From NCBI GenBank assembly GCA_964058805.1, contig CAXKVV010000081.1, forward strand, positions 248,001 through 312,000: a DNA stretch of 64,000 bases, in the 5' to 3' direction. Below are positions 1 to 11,944 of this stretch, in pieces. The position numbers were made by a program, and so were the translations under genes. This stretch comes from Schoenoplectus triqueter (lineage: Eukaryota > Streptophyta > Magnoliopsida > Poales > Cyperaceae). The notes under the pieces were generated by a model, which had not been told where the DNA came from, did no database searches, and was given only the letters and a program-made list of their open reading frames with translations. Numbering within the stretch: the stretch's first letter is position 1; every line of letters starts with the position of its first letter.

Positions 1-335
1 TTTGAACCAAATTGAAAAGAAAAAAAAAATCCAGGTCTTGTGCCTTCTCCAATACCATCTAGACCTAGTTGGTAAGAGTCTTAAATTAACCTAGAGGGGA
101 GAATTTAAGTAGCATGTACATCAGATAATAAAGGGGGAAGTTGATTGCTTATGACTCTCACCAATTCTCAGGTAGAAAAAATAAGTGTAAATTTACTATT
201 GCAAGAGAACACATGAAATGAAAAGAAATTGCTATCAATTGCCTAAAGTGAATGCTCTGTAAGCGAGAGACATAATGACAAGAAGTTGCCAACAAGAGAA
301 CCAGTCCACAACTCCAATCCCTGCTATTCTGACTT
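1..335. other. No gene recognised
   Basis: AT-rich sequence without a convincing coding frame. On the - strand it continues the sequence that the hAT MITE at 344-994 interrupted; joining 1-335 to 1,003 onward restores an uninterrupted pre-insertion locus. I see nothing further that can be supported. Confidence 0.5.
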
Positions 336-343
336 CTTAAAAG

Positions 344-994
344 TAGGGCCGCATAAAAAAAAACTCGGCTGTTGACTTGACTCGGGTTCGATTTGGACTC
401 GAGCTAATCTAATTTGAGTTAATTTGGCTCGAGCTAGTTTGACTTGAACTAATTTGGCTCGAACTATTTTGACTCGAACTAATTTGGTTTAATAATTAAA
501 TGAGTTAAATTTGAATTGGGGTTGACTCGGCTCGAAAAATAATAGGTTATATGTTCTTCTTTTTTGTCAAACACTAATCCAATAATTCATCTCTCATTAT
601 CTGTCATCATCCTACCATTTCAGTTACTTAACAACTTATCTTACTCGTTCATGACTCGACTCATATATCTGATCGATAGTTTTTTTACCGTTTAAATTAG
701 TGCAGCGAAGATGCAATTGAAAATATAATTTGTTGACATATCAAATTTATATCAACTCATGTACCAATTTTGTAAATCTTTCAACCTTTGTAGTTTGTAA
801 ATATACTAAATTTAAATGTCGAGTCAACGCACATGCATTGACTCGCGAGCTCGCTCGAATAGTAACGAGCCGAGTTTAAGCTAAATTTTTCAGCTCGAAG
901 TGTTTTACGAATTTGACTTGACTCGACTCATTTTTTTATGAGCCGAACTTAATATTAGTCTGACTCATTCGAACTGAACTCGTTTGCCGCCCTA
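344..994. mobile_element. hAT-type MITE, 651 bp
   Basis: The ends are inverted repeats (TAGGGCCGCA at the left, TGCCGCCCTA at the right, one mismatch) and the element is flanked by an exact 8 bp duplication CTTAAAAG at 336-343 and 995-1,002. An 8 bp target duplication with TAGGG-type ends is the signature of the hAT superfamily. Near both ends there are many short copies of GACTCG/GGCTCGAACT, the kind of subterminal repeats that hAT transposases bind. No transposase frame is present, so it would need one supplied in trans. Confidence 0.88.
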
Positions 995-1151
995 CTTAAA
1001 AGGCCTTTTCTTTTGCCTTGAGGAAACTCGAAGTCCAATAAATTTTCTTTACGGGTTTGTAGTTAAGAGAGAAGAATGTAGGGGGCTGCAATGTTACTCA
1101 ATTTATTTTACTGGGCCCTCAATTTATGGCAAGAACATGTTGTTTTTGGAC

Positions 1152-1327
1152 CTTAGACATCTTGTAGCTATGAGCAACTGTTTTTATCCTTCCTGCATCA
1201 GTACCTCTGATACTGTGTACTCCATCTGGTAAGGCCACAGTAAATCCAACATAATATAAAGAAATTGCTTCCACGTCAGCTGATATCCATCTTGCTAAGT
1301 AATTCTTGACCTTTCCCTCAAGATTGC
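1152..1327 (-). other. Exon-like open stretch, unidentified
   Basis: On the - strand a 176 bp stretch can be read open with protein-like composition (it includes the run ALPDGVHSIRGTDAGR). It is preceded by an acceptor-like GGCAG and followed by AAG/GTCC, a weak donor. A second acceptor-like TTGCAG at about 1,079 is followed by a further short open run (PPTFFSLNYKPVKK) up to the MITE site. I do not recognise the protein family. It may be part of a broken gene cut by the MITE at 344-994, or a chance open frame. Confidence 0.3.
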
Positions 1328-2000
1328 CTGCCTAATACATAGAGCAAATGAGCAAAATTAAATTTCTGACGGTTTTTACTTGAATATCTGAGAACCATTC
1401 ATTTCACATTTTAGCACACATTGGAAAGGCCGCACTAATAACTGTAAGAAATGTTTTATATTGAAATTTAGCAAGTGCTTGCAAATGTTATAACTTATAA
1501 TGTATATGCGACTGTGTACCAAATATGGAAATTATCTCTACAAGCCCCCATCTGAAACCGAGGCAGAACTCAATCCGGCCCACTAGAAGCATTGTATTTA
1601 TAGGCTTCCTTCCTCAGTTTTTAATAAGAGAAAAGTTTCTTATACCCGACGTTCGATACCCCACTTCGTACCCCAACTTGTCTAACCGTCGATTCTTTCC
1701 GAATGCGTGATTCCTCCGATACTCTATCTGGACCATCTCTTTCCTCGATTCTCCCCCCCAGTTGATTCGTCCTCTCTCTATTTTGTTTTTATTTTCAATT
1801 TCTTGCTTAATTATTCCCCTACCCAATTTTGATAATTGGACATCTCTTTTTCGATCCCTTCCAGTTTCATAAATCCCTATCTCAGAACCTACAAGGCTCA
1901 AGAACGAGGATAGGAGGCACTTACCGGTAAGGCATGAAGTGAGCTCCCAATTTTGACCTTCTATATTTAGTTGTGGCGGGAATACATGAATGCACGATTC

Positions 2001-2045
<45 letters not shown>

Positions 2046-2868
2046 CCTCCGCCCGGATATCTTCTTACAAAATGAAAATACAAAGCCTTCCTCCTTCGCT
2101 TGTTGTCGTACCCCAACTCCTTAGCAACTCAGCAGCTTCAGCTCTCTTCCCTATCTTCTATGGTGTAATATATAAATCCTCTGGGCTATTGCACTGCAAG
2201 TGTTTGTTAAAATGACTAGAGAGATATATTCCCAACAAGTGCCAGTGTTTTGTGGTTATCAATTCATTCACGTTGCCTAATGATCTCTCCCTCTCTTCCT
2301 TCATTTTATTAGGCACCCCAGGCTCTCTCTCACCTATGTTAGTGCTCTTCCCTCATTTCTTGTTATGTGCTTCGCATTTTGGCCATACATTCATTACCTT
2401 GATGGATCATAGTGATATTTATTCTCCCTCTATCTTTTTCATATATTTTGTATCTGATATTGCATTGATGAACGTAATATCGAAAAATCACTTATGGTAC
2501 TTATAAAGTGTTTGATGAAATGTATGAAAGAAAAAATTTAGTCTTTCTTTTTCATGAAATTATTTTTTCTTTTTGTTTGAAAAAGAGAAACAGATCATAA
2601 AATTGACTAACTACGATTTGGACTCCTATAATCTAGGACCTATTGCCAAAATTATGGCAAAATAAGGAGTAGAAATTCATGTAAACTTGATGTCTTGGTT
2701 GCATTAATTTGGGATAGTCAACTATTTTTTAAGCTGGATTATTTAGCAAGCGAATTGGGGCTTTTATGACTTTGGGACTGCATACATTACAAGCTGGTCC
2801 AACAATCATGTCATAGTTCTATTTATTTTTCCCTTACTAAGGCTTAACCAAATGTATTAATCATCAAA
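1328..2868. other. No gene recognised; pyrimidine-rich stretch
   Basis: Positions 1,600-2,350 are rich in C and T and contain short open frames on both strands without protein-like composition. A pure CT dinucleotide tract lies at 2,004-2,041. Some of this could be intron of the broken H+-ATPase locus that follows, but no upstream exon of that gene is recognisable here. Confidence 0.4.
2004..2041. repeat. (CT)n microsatellite
   Basis: Uninterrupted CT dinucleotide run of about 38 bp. Confidence 0.95.
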
Positions 2869-3562
2869 GCACATGTATGAGATCGTAAAGATTCTGCAAG
2901 AAAGAAAACATGTATGTGGCATGACAGGAAACAGTCAATGATGCACCTGCATTAAAGAAAGCTGATATAAGAATTGTTGTCCCATGCAACAGATGCAACA
3001 CGAAGTGCTGCAGATATAGTTCTTACAGAGCCTGGCTTGAGTGTGATTATTAGTGTCATATTAACTAGCCGTGCCATTTTTCAGAGGATGAAGAATTATA
3101 CGGTTAACTATTATTCTCTCTTTCATTTCAAGTTCATATAGTATCTTTAATTTGGAACGTTACTGAACTGAAAATCGATTAAGATTTTTTATGTGAGCAT
3201 TGTGTTTGTGTCTTGTATATTATTTGATAATTTATTGATGTTTTAACAACACTTTGGCTGTAATTAGTCTAAAAATCTAAATTAAAAAAATAATAATAAA
3301 ATATACTTATAGTGCTCTGGGTTGAACATACGAGGTGCCGAGCTAGACTTTTTTTTTTGAGAAAATATCAAATTAAACTTGACTGAGAAAGTCAGCAGCC
3401 TGGACAATGCATCTTTCTAAAAGCTCTAAAGCTTGGATGGGTGCAAATTTTAGAGTACAAAAGAGAAAAGTATAATCTATAGCACTGTGTTACAGAATTG
3501 TATGTTCACTTGATGTGATTTTTGATATATCATTGCAGATCTATGTTGTGTCGATTATAATA
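2869..3562 (+). pseudogene. Plasma-membrane H+-ATPase (P3A-type) pseudogene fragment, two exons
   Basis: Exon-like block 2,869-3,102 reads, across frameshifts, YEIVKILQERKHVCGMTG, then VNDAPALKKADI, then [20 protein letters not shown] and [12 protein letters not shown]. This is the hinge region of plant proton pumps (family pattern GDGVNDAPALKKADIG, after the catalytic P domain). It ends at a GT (3,103), where these genes usually carry an intron. A second block starts after TTGCAG at 3,539 and reads IYVVSIII, matching the family's next exon (IYAVSITIR). The GDG of the Mg-binding loop is destroyed by a small deletion near 2,928, and a further frameshift lies near 2,970. Only about 85 residues of a protein of about 950 are visible, and the repeat region begins directly afterwards. 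It cannot encode a working pump. Family assignment is firm; which paralogue is unknown. Confidence 0.85.
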
Positions 3563-6330
3563 AAAAATAAGTGGCTTTGGATAATTTGAAGGTAATCGAG
3601 ATATTATGACTTTAAAGTCTAAGTAATAAGACATAATGGACTAGATAATAATACTTAAAAATATAGGGATTTTAGATGTTAAAATTCAAGAACATAGATA
3701 TTAAGACTTAAATTTATAGATATTATGACTTATATATATATATATATATATAAAGACTTAAAGCTTATGTATTATAAATTGCTAACGAAAAATTGAAATG
3801 ATTAGTGTTTTGGAATTATAAGATTGCACATCTGAACCTAATACTTGTTTTGGAATTAAAGAAATTATTTTTGGAGATTTTTCTACTTATTTAGTATAAA
3901 GACTTGTTACTTCATAGTTTAAAGACCTGTTAGTTATTAGTTTAAAGACTTAATAATTCTTAGTATGTAGATCTGTTGATGATAATATGACACTGTTTAC
4001 TTTTGAATGATAATGTTTAATATGCCTACTTGTTTGATATGCAACTTTTCTATATGTTAATTCTAGTTATATTTTCTTTCTCTCTTATTATATTTTCTTT
4101 CTTGAATATTTTCTTTCAAAATGAAGACCGCTATTATTTAGTAAGCAGTTTGACTTCGTCAGTTGATTGTTTCTATCTTTGTGTTAAAACATACATTAAA
4201 TTTTAATTGTTGTGTACTTATTCAAGATAGAAATTTAATTGTATAACTCTCTTGAATATTCAAGTGGTCGTTATTATAGATTGTCTGCTCACACTTTAAA
4301 ATTGTTGAAATATTTTCGCTTGAAGATTTGGTGAGCACATTTGTATTCATTTTTAAGATGTTATTTGTGTAGATAATTATGTTGAATATTGAGACTTATT
4401 TGGATGTACATAAAGATTTAGATTGATGAATATTGAGATCTAGGAGATCAAATAGTCTGTTATGATGAAAAATACAATGAAGCTTAAATCAATTGAATGA
4501 ATTATCCAACACAGAATGAATCCCACAACTGCACATTTTTTTATGTTTTTATCATTATTTCTGAACGCCCAATGAATTTTACATAGGTTTTTTATTTTTT
4601 TAATGCCTGATCATGTATTTATGTCGCCTTTTATTTTTTTTATTGTCTAAACTTACTATAAAAATATTATTTTGTTTGTTCTATAGGAGGGTATTGAGAC
4701 TTCAGACTTATTATTTGTGAGATTGATATTAAGACTTGTAATTTATGAGATGATTATTTGGTAGTGAGACTTATAATTTATGGTATTAAGAGTTATTTGT
4801 TATGTTTTTAAGACTTATTTATTATGTTTTTGTAAGTTTCACAAAATATGGGGTATTATAATCTGTTATAATGAGACTACTAATTTGGGGTATTGTTTTG
4901 GTATTAAGACTTATAATTTGTGATGAAATATGTTAGAGTTGTTTGTGGTATTGAGACTTCAAACTTATTATTTGTGAGTTGATAGTGAGACTTGTAATTT
5001 ATGATATTTATAGTTTGGTAGTGAGATTTATAATTTTTGACATTGAGATTTAATTTATGGTATGAAACTTTGTATATCATGTTTTAAGACATTATAGCTT
5101 AGATGTATAGACTTGTTCGCCAAAATATAAATTTTAAATTCAAAATATGACTTGTAATATTAGATATTAAGGCATTATATTTTGCGTATTAAGATTATGG
5201 ATATTATGTTTTACGACATTGAGGTTTAGATATATAGACTTATTTATATCTTTAGGACCGTGAAAATATAAATTTCAAGTTCATAATATGACTTGTAATA
5301 TTAGATAATAAGACGTCGAATTTCCTGTGTTAAGACTTGAGACATTTGATTTTAAGACATTGATATTTAGGTATATAAACTTATTCATTTGCTGATGGCC
5401 GCCCAAATATAAATTTTAAGTTCAAAATATGACTTGTAATATTAGATATTAAGACATCGTATTTACGTATTAAGATTTGGGACCTTTAGTTTTAAGACAT
5501 TGAGGTTTAGGTATATAGACTTATTCATATCCTTATGACCGTCAAAATATAAATTTTAAGTTCAAAATATAACTTAGATATTAAACGTTAAATTTCTCGT
5601 ATTATAACTTGGTACATTCGGTTTTAAGATATTAAGGTTTAGGTATATAGACTTGGCCAAATCCTGATGATCGTCCAAATATAAATTTCAAATTCAAAAT
5701 ATAACTTGTAATATTAGACAGTAAGATGTGAAATTTCTCGTATTAAGACTTAGAACTTTTGATTTTAAGATACATCTAATTACCCATATCCTAATTTATG
5801 CCTAAATATAAATTTTGAGTTCAAAATATGACTTGATATATTAGGTATTAAGATTTTATTCATCCAGTGTTAAGACTCAAGACCTTCGATTTAAAGACTT
5901 CGATGACCATCCGCATGACGATCATCAATTGATATTCAGGAATGTGGTCAACGATTTTTTCAGTTTGACTAATTGATTAATAGGTATAAAGACATATTAA
6001 GAGTAGAATCTTAGTTATAAAGAGTTCAGAGCTCTGATTCACCAAGTCATCATGCCATGTCTCCCTTTCATCACAATAAGGTATGAAACACACTAGTATT
6101 CAGACAAGTAAAGTTAGGTATGAAAAAAATAATACTTCTATTAATATCTATTAAGACATATGATATTAGATATTAATAACAAAGTTGTTAGGTATAAAGA
6201 CATCGCGATTTAAGTTGGATCATATTTTTCAGAACGTGGAACATCTTCAATAGTTATTTCAGTATATGGTCAAAGTATTTCAGTTGAGGTATTTAATGGA
6301 TACTAAACTTGAGGTATAATTATCATGTTC
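3563..6330. repeat. TTAAGAC-rich repeat region, copy A
   Basis: A/T-rich DNA in which short variants of TTAAGACTT/TTAAGACATT recur every few tens of bases. Between about 5,120 and 5,830 this becomes a degenerate tandem array: the segment beginning AAATATAAATTTTAAGTTCA starts near 5,122, 5,263, 5,404, 5,544, 5,677 and 5,803 (period 126-141 bp). The part from about 4,375 to 6,330 recurs in diverged form at 8,415-9,790. No coding frame is seen. The class of element, if any, is unknown. A short (TA)n tract lies at about 3,732-3,752. Confidence 0.7.
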
Positions 6331-7540
6331 CTTTTAATAATTACTATAGTGTTAATATCATTACAAATGTTACCAATATTTAGTTAGTGATCCAACTTTG
6401 AAATATCATGGGAACTTGGGAAGCCTGTATAGAGGTTGTCTTTGTCAGGCTAGGCGATTTGACTGGACCGTCAAAAACGTGTTAGAATTCCAAAATGTTG
6501 AAATGAAATGCATTAAGAAAACCTTTTGGGCTCAACTGTGGTACATTTTTGTTTTAAATGAGAAAAAAATGGCAAGAATGAATCCATATAAAGTCCCGCT
6601 CAATCACCATCCTAGTATATGTTACCAAGACGTAATTCACACACAATTTCTGACGCCTGTCTGAAAATAAAATAGAATGCATTATGCATGTATTATATGT
6701 AGAAGACAGCCAAAATAGAATGCATTATGCGTGTATCATATGTAGAAGACAGCCGAACTTTCTTATATAAAAACGCCATTCCTATTAGAATTTCATGATT
6801 TCAGAACCTATCACTATCATCGACAAAACCTGGCACGAGTTCCGGCACAATAAACGCCACAGAATATCCGGCTCCAGCAAGCAGCAGTTATTTACTCAAA
6901 ATTCAGAAAAAATGTTATCCAAATATTTATTTTGTCTATGTTGATAGATGCTTCCAATCCTCTTTCAGTTTATAAATAGACAAGATCCAATCTACCATCC
7001 CGTCCTGACTAGCACTGATTTCTATATTTCATTCTATACTCAACTATTTTAACTAATCTAACTATTTTCTAATTGTTATTTAATTTAGATTTGAAAGAAA
7101 AATGAAAAAAACGCAGGTCACATACTTGACCCGTTTGAACCAAACCTCCAATGATATCTCTCTCATCTTTGAGAGTTACCCTTCATGCTATATATCGTTG
7201 AAAAACTAGCGACGAGGAGAACACAATGAGCTAAATTACACATTCAATGGATCAATGATTTGGAAGAAATCAAGGGAGAAAGTATCTCAGTTAGAAATTC
7301 GGTTGGAGCGATTTAGTACGGTTGAATCTCAATCGATTGATCAAATATTTTCTCTAGATTAAGAAGATGATATATGCAGATTTAAACAAGTACTCTAATA
7401 TTCTAAGTGTTTGGATCATCATTTCACTTCTTTGTGAGAATGTGTTGAAACTCATATTTTAAAACTCAGTTGATTAAGAAGTGAAACTAGATCAATTTTT
7501 GAGATATAGGAGAGAATACAAAAAATATTTTATTACACTA
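6331..7540. other. Spacer between the two TTAAGAC copies
   Basis: 1.2 kb of less repetitive sequence. It contains an 88-codon open frame at 6,398-6,664 with no recognisable domain, the 43 bp tandem duplication listed separately, and TATAAAAACGCC near 6,766, which could be a TATA-like motif. No gene product can be assigned. Confidence 0.4.
6669..6754. repeat. 43 bp tandem duplication
   Basis: Two adjacent copies (6,669-6,711 and 6,712-6,754) starting AAAATAGAATGCATTATGC and ending GAAGACAGCC. They differ at two positions, so the duplication is recent. Confidence 0.95.
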
Positions 7541-9790
7541 AATATATATGCGTCAGACTTAGTATAATAGATATAAAGACTTAATTGTACTAGATATAAA
7601 ATATTATTATACAAACCATAAAGACTTGATCGTAATATTGAGAATTGAGATTGAAAGAACTTCAACACAAAACTAACAAAAACTATATTGTTTGTACTAA
7701 TGAAAATTTAGACTAAACTATAAATTATATTTTAAATGATATATTAATATAAATTTTAGTCAGTAAATGTACAATACATATTGAAACGTGTATAAAATAT
7801 ATGTTTTGATTTATTTATAATAATGAAAATTAAGATTAAACTATAAATTATATTTTGAATGACACATTAAGATGTGTTATGGTAGATATTAGAACTTATT
7901 TTTTATTAAATATTAAACCTATTTTTTATAATTATTCTAAAAAAATTATTTTTTGTTACATACCTATTATATATTGTTGACAATATTATGACTTAATAAT
8001 ATAAGATATAAAGATAATTTTTATTATTTATTGAGATTATTTTTATTATAAATATAAATTATAAGGTTTTAAGATATTAAAAAATATTAAATATAAATTT
8101 ATCAATTGTAAGACATTAGTTAAGATAATAAGAATATTCAGAAAATATTATGAAATTTTAAATTCATTAAAGTTAAATATGATTTATTAATCAGTATTAA
8201 GAATTTAATTACTAAATTTTAAGATGAGAACAATTATGTATAGAGATTTGGCTCTAGGAGTGTTTGATAAATATTTTTTGAATTATATATTATTCAAAGT
8301 AAAAAATAAGATTTGTGTTAATATATATTAAGACATCAGATGAATGATTTTAAGACTTCTAATGATAGATTTTAAGACATTATTTATAAAATTTTATATC
8401 AAATGTAAATTGTGTTGCATATTGAGAATTACATAGATGGATATAAAGACTTAGATTGATGAATATTAAGACTTAGAAATATATTTTTAAGATGTTTGTT
8501 CAGAATTAATATAGTCTATTATGTTGCATATTGAGACTTGCATAGATGAATATAAAGACTTGTGGTGGTGACTATTAAGACTTAAAAGATAAAGTTCTGT
8601 TAATATGACTAGTGATAAATTAATTTATTTTGTTTATTAGAGAATGAGAAATTGATTGAAGCTCCAACTAGTTAGATGAATTATAAAACATTAAACTTTA
8701 GGTATATATATTTGCTTATATTATGATGACCGTCGAAATATAAATTTTAAGTTTAAAATATAACTTGTAATATTAGATTTTAAGACGTCATATTTTTCGT
8801 ATTAAGACTTCGGACATTCGATTTAAAGACTTTGGTTATCCAGTGTTAAGACTTAAGACATCCGATTCAAAGACTTCGATGATTGTCCATATGACGATTA
8901 TCAGTTGATGTTCAAGAACGTGGTCAATGTGGTCAATAACTTTTTCAGTTAGGCTTAATTAATTAATAAATATTAAGACATGTTGAGGGTATAATTCTTA
9001 GTTATAAAGAGTTCATAGCCGAGGCTAGGGGCGGATGCAGAATTTTGGTCGGGGGGGGGGGCAATTATCGGATTGTAATATCTTATCGGGTTCAAATCCA
9101 TTAACTAATTGGGTACTAAATAAAAATAATAATAATATAATATATATTATTACGTAATAAAATTTTATTAAAATAATAACATTTTATATATTAAAAATAA
9201 CAACAAAATAAATCTCAAAGTAATAGATAATCAAGTTGATGAAGAAATTTATCGTCTACGGAACTTTATATTTTGATATCTTTGTATAATTATTTCATTA
9301 TGCACAATATTAAATATATTTTTTCTCAACAAAATTAATAAGACAATCCTGGGGGGGGGGCAAAAAAATTTCTGGGGGGGAGGGGCAAATTACCGAAAAA
9401 TATTATTTTCCAAAATCCAGAGGGGCAGCTACCCCCCTGTTCCATTATGGATCTGCCCCTGGCCGAGGCTATCTGGTTCGCCAAGTCATCATATCACGTA
9501 TCCCTTTCAAAACAATATATTTTTTGCTCACAATCAGGTATAAAGTATATGAGTATTAAGGCAAATAAAGACAGATATGAAAGGAAAAAAATACTTATAT
9601 TAATAACTATTAAGGTATATAATATTAAGTATTAAGAGTAAAGTTATTAGATATAAAAATATTACAATTTAGGGCGATCATGATGTTTCAGAATGTGAAA
9701 CGTTTTCAAGAGTTATTTCAGTACGTGATCAATGTATTTGAGTATGAATATTTAAGAGACGCTGAACTTTAAGTACAATTATCAGGTTCC
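7541..9790. repeat. TTAAGAC-rich repeat region, copy B
   Basis: Second, diverged direct copy of the sequence at about 3,563-6,330. Matching landmarks include TTGATGAATATT (8,455 versus 4,422), the AAATATAAATTTTAAGTT unit at about 8,737, the block around GTTATAAAGAGTTCA (9,000 versus 6,017), CCAAGTCATCAT (9,480 versus 6,039) and the end block near AATTATCA (9,777 versus 6,316). It is split by the hAT MITE at 9,026-9,461; the uninterrupted copy A shows the empty site. It has fewer tandem units than copy A. Confidence 0.7.
9026..9461. mobile_element. hAT-type MITE, 436 bp
   Basis: Exact 8 bp target duplication GCCGAGGC at 9,018-9,025 and 9,462-9,469. The ends are imperfect inverted repeats (TAGGGGCGGATGCA and, from the other side, CAGGGGCAGATCCA). 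G-homopolymers lie just inside each end (about 9,050 and 9,351), and the middle is AT-rich. No coding capacity. It interrupts copy B of the TTAAGAC repeat, so it is younger than that duplication. Confidence 0.9.
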
Positions 9791-10640
9791 CAAAAAAAAT
9801 CCACCATTTACTCGTGTAATGCAAACCACAGTAAAGGTGCCTGTCCCCAGCCTGTCAACGCGAATAATATTGCTACTATAATACGCAAAGAAAAGATCTT
9901 TTTTCCTTTTCTTTGGTTGGTGGTTAGGTTTAATGATATCATTCATCAAAAGAAAAATGGTTTAATGATATCAGAGTTGGGATAAGTTAGATCTGAGATG
10001 GGGCCCATCCGACGTGGATTTTTAATATCATTTCCATTGTCACAGAGGTAACAATCAGCTGCTCGTACTGTACAGGTAGGTAGGTCTGGTCATAACTTCT
10101 TTATCATGCTTTTTCTTCATTATTGATTGATGAATATTTATATCATTTGTTAGGAAAGCAGTTCTTGTGTTTTAAACTTAACTTTAGAGACCTGAAGAGC
10201 CTACAAAGGGTATAGTATTTAGCTATTTCAAATTGGATTCTCATACTGACAATTATTCGAAATTGGTATATAGCACTGTCGATTGTAATCAAATTGAACA
10301 CTCATAATTGAATACTTTAGCACATAATTTTTCTACCAGCTTTTAATATCTAATTTTGAGATGTTCTATTGCTTCTAAGTTATTGTACTGTAATTTTTTT
10401 TTCTTTTTGAGGATGATAAATGATTATTATCGTGCTTAAAATTAACGGAACACCCTAAATGAATAGACACAATAAAGCGACTATCATTGTAACTGACGAA
10501 GCTTATTTGTTCCTCGTTAATTTTTTAAAATATAATTAACTAGTTGGATAATATTTGTTAAATATTATAATTATTACACTTAATAATTTCTTTGATTTTT
10601 TATTTTGTAAAATATTATTGAATTTAACAAATTTTTCTTT
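9791..10640. other. No gene recognised
   Basis: Moderately AT-rich, with no long frame and no clear repeat boundary. A short tandem GTAGGTAGGT lies near 10,076. Nothing else can be supported. Confidence 0.5.
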
Positions 10641-11810
10641 AAGACTTAATTGTAGAATCCTAAGAAGTTTCAAGAAAATGAAGAAGAAATGATCAAGATC
10701 AATTCAGAAATTTCTATAAAGATATATGATCATATCCAAGGTATAATTCAAAATTTTATATTATTCATAATTATGTAAGGAAAATGTCTCTATTGCAGAG
10801 AAACGTTATAACAATTCCCCAATCGTTATAACGATTCAATACACATACTCAAAAATATTTTAAATTATCTGTGAGCAGAAATAAACCAAAATTAACATAG
10901 TGTATCGTTATGTAATGCTTCGTCAAACGTTATAACAATTCAATACACCTACTCAAAAATATTCTAAATTTTCTTGAGCATAAATGAGCTAAAATTAATA
11001 TAGTGTATCGTTATGTAACATTTTGTAAAGCGTTCAATGCTTCATGAAACGTATAACGATTTAGTGAATCGTTATAACGTTTTTGAAGATCAGTAGACCT
11101 GTCAGAAGGTTGGTCAAACAGTCAAAACATTGATAACATTTCTGTAAAGCGTTAAACGTTTCCCTATATCGTTATAACGGTTCATTCTATTCATTTCTGA
11201 ATCGTTATAACGTTATATAAAATTCTGACAATTGGTATTCTTGGAAACTCAAGATTCACAATACATAAAATGTTATAACGATTGATGAAACATTATAATA
11301 TTTTTCTGCACAAGAATACCAGTTCTCTCTGTTAAATGATTTATAAAAGGTGATGTTCTGGGATTGTGTCTATTATCCAAAACTATCAAAATCTTTAGCA
11401 ACTCAGAGCACTCAACTTACTACAAACAAAGAACCCTTATTTTATTTCTTGCAAATTATAAGAAACAAAGATATTGAATTAGCCAAATCTAGAAGAATTC
11501 TTGTACAATTTCTTTTCAGCGTGTTGTACTTCATTGAGCTTTGTCTGAATTCTTTCTTCAGCTTTTGTGCTGTATTTTTGACCCTTGAGTGCTCCTTAGT
11601 TATTCTTTTTTGTAGTTTTTAGTTTTCTTGCACTTGTATTGTGAAGAAGCTAAAACTTCTTAGTTATAACACATTTTTTTAGTAATAAAGTGGTATTCCG
11701 TAAGTGGGGTGAGATCCGGAGACGTAGTCATTTTAAATCGAACTCCGTTAACATCTTGAGTGTTCTTTAAAATTTCTGCACTTACCAAATTAGTCCAAAA
11801 TTATCATTTT
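10641..11810 (+). repeat. Probable LTR remnant rich in CGTTATAACG
   Basis: The palindromic decamer CGTTATAACG and variants recur between 10,800 and 11,290. An approximately 105 bp unit (starting CAATACAC and ending near AATGCTTCGTCAAACG) occurs twice in tandem at about 10,840-11,045. The right part (GAGATCCGGAGACGTAGTC near 11,711, then AGTGTTCTTTAAAATTTCTG near 11,758) resembles the end of long LTRs of the SIRE/Maximus Ty1/copia lineage, from memory of that family. No target duplication or second LTR was found, so the boundaries are guesses. Confidence 0.35.
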
Positions 11811-11944
11811 GATAAATACTATCTATCATTAATAAAGTACATCAATAAGAAATATAAATTATAATTTCATCATACATAAATCAATACAATAAATGAAACT
11901 GTAATTAATTTGATTTTAGAATCGAGAAATAAGAGTCGTTGGAG

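Noticed and set aside
1525..2506. Several open frames of 60-95 codons on both strands
   Set aside because: Pyrimidine-rich and microsatellite sequence gives long open frames by composition; no domain or splice support.
3563..9790. The two TTAAGAC copies as LTRs of one retrotransposon
   Set aside because: No TG...CA ends, primer site, polypurine tract, target duplication or coding sequence could be found; kept as a repeat of unknown class.
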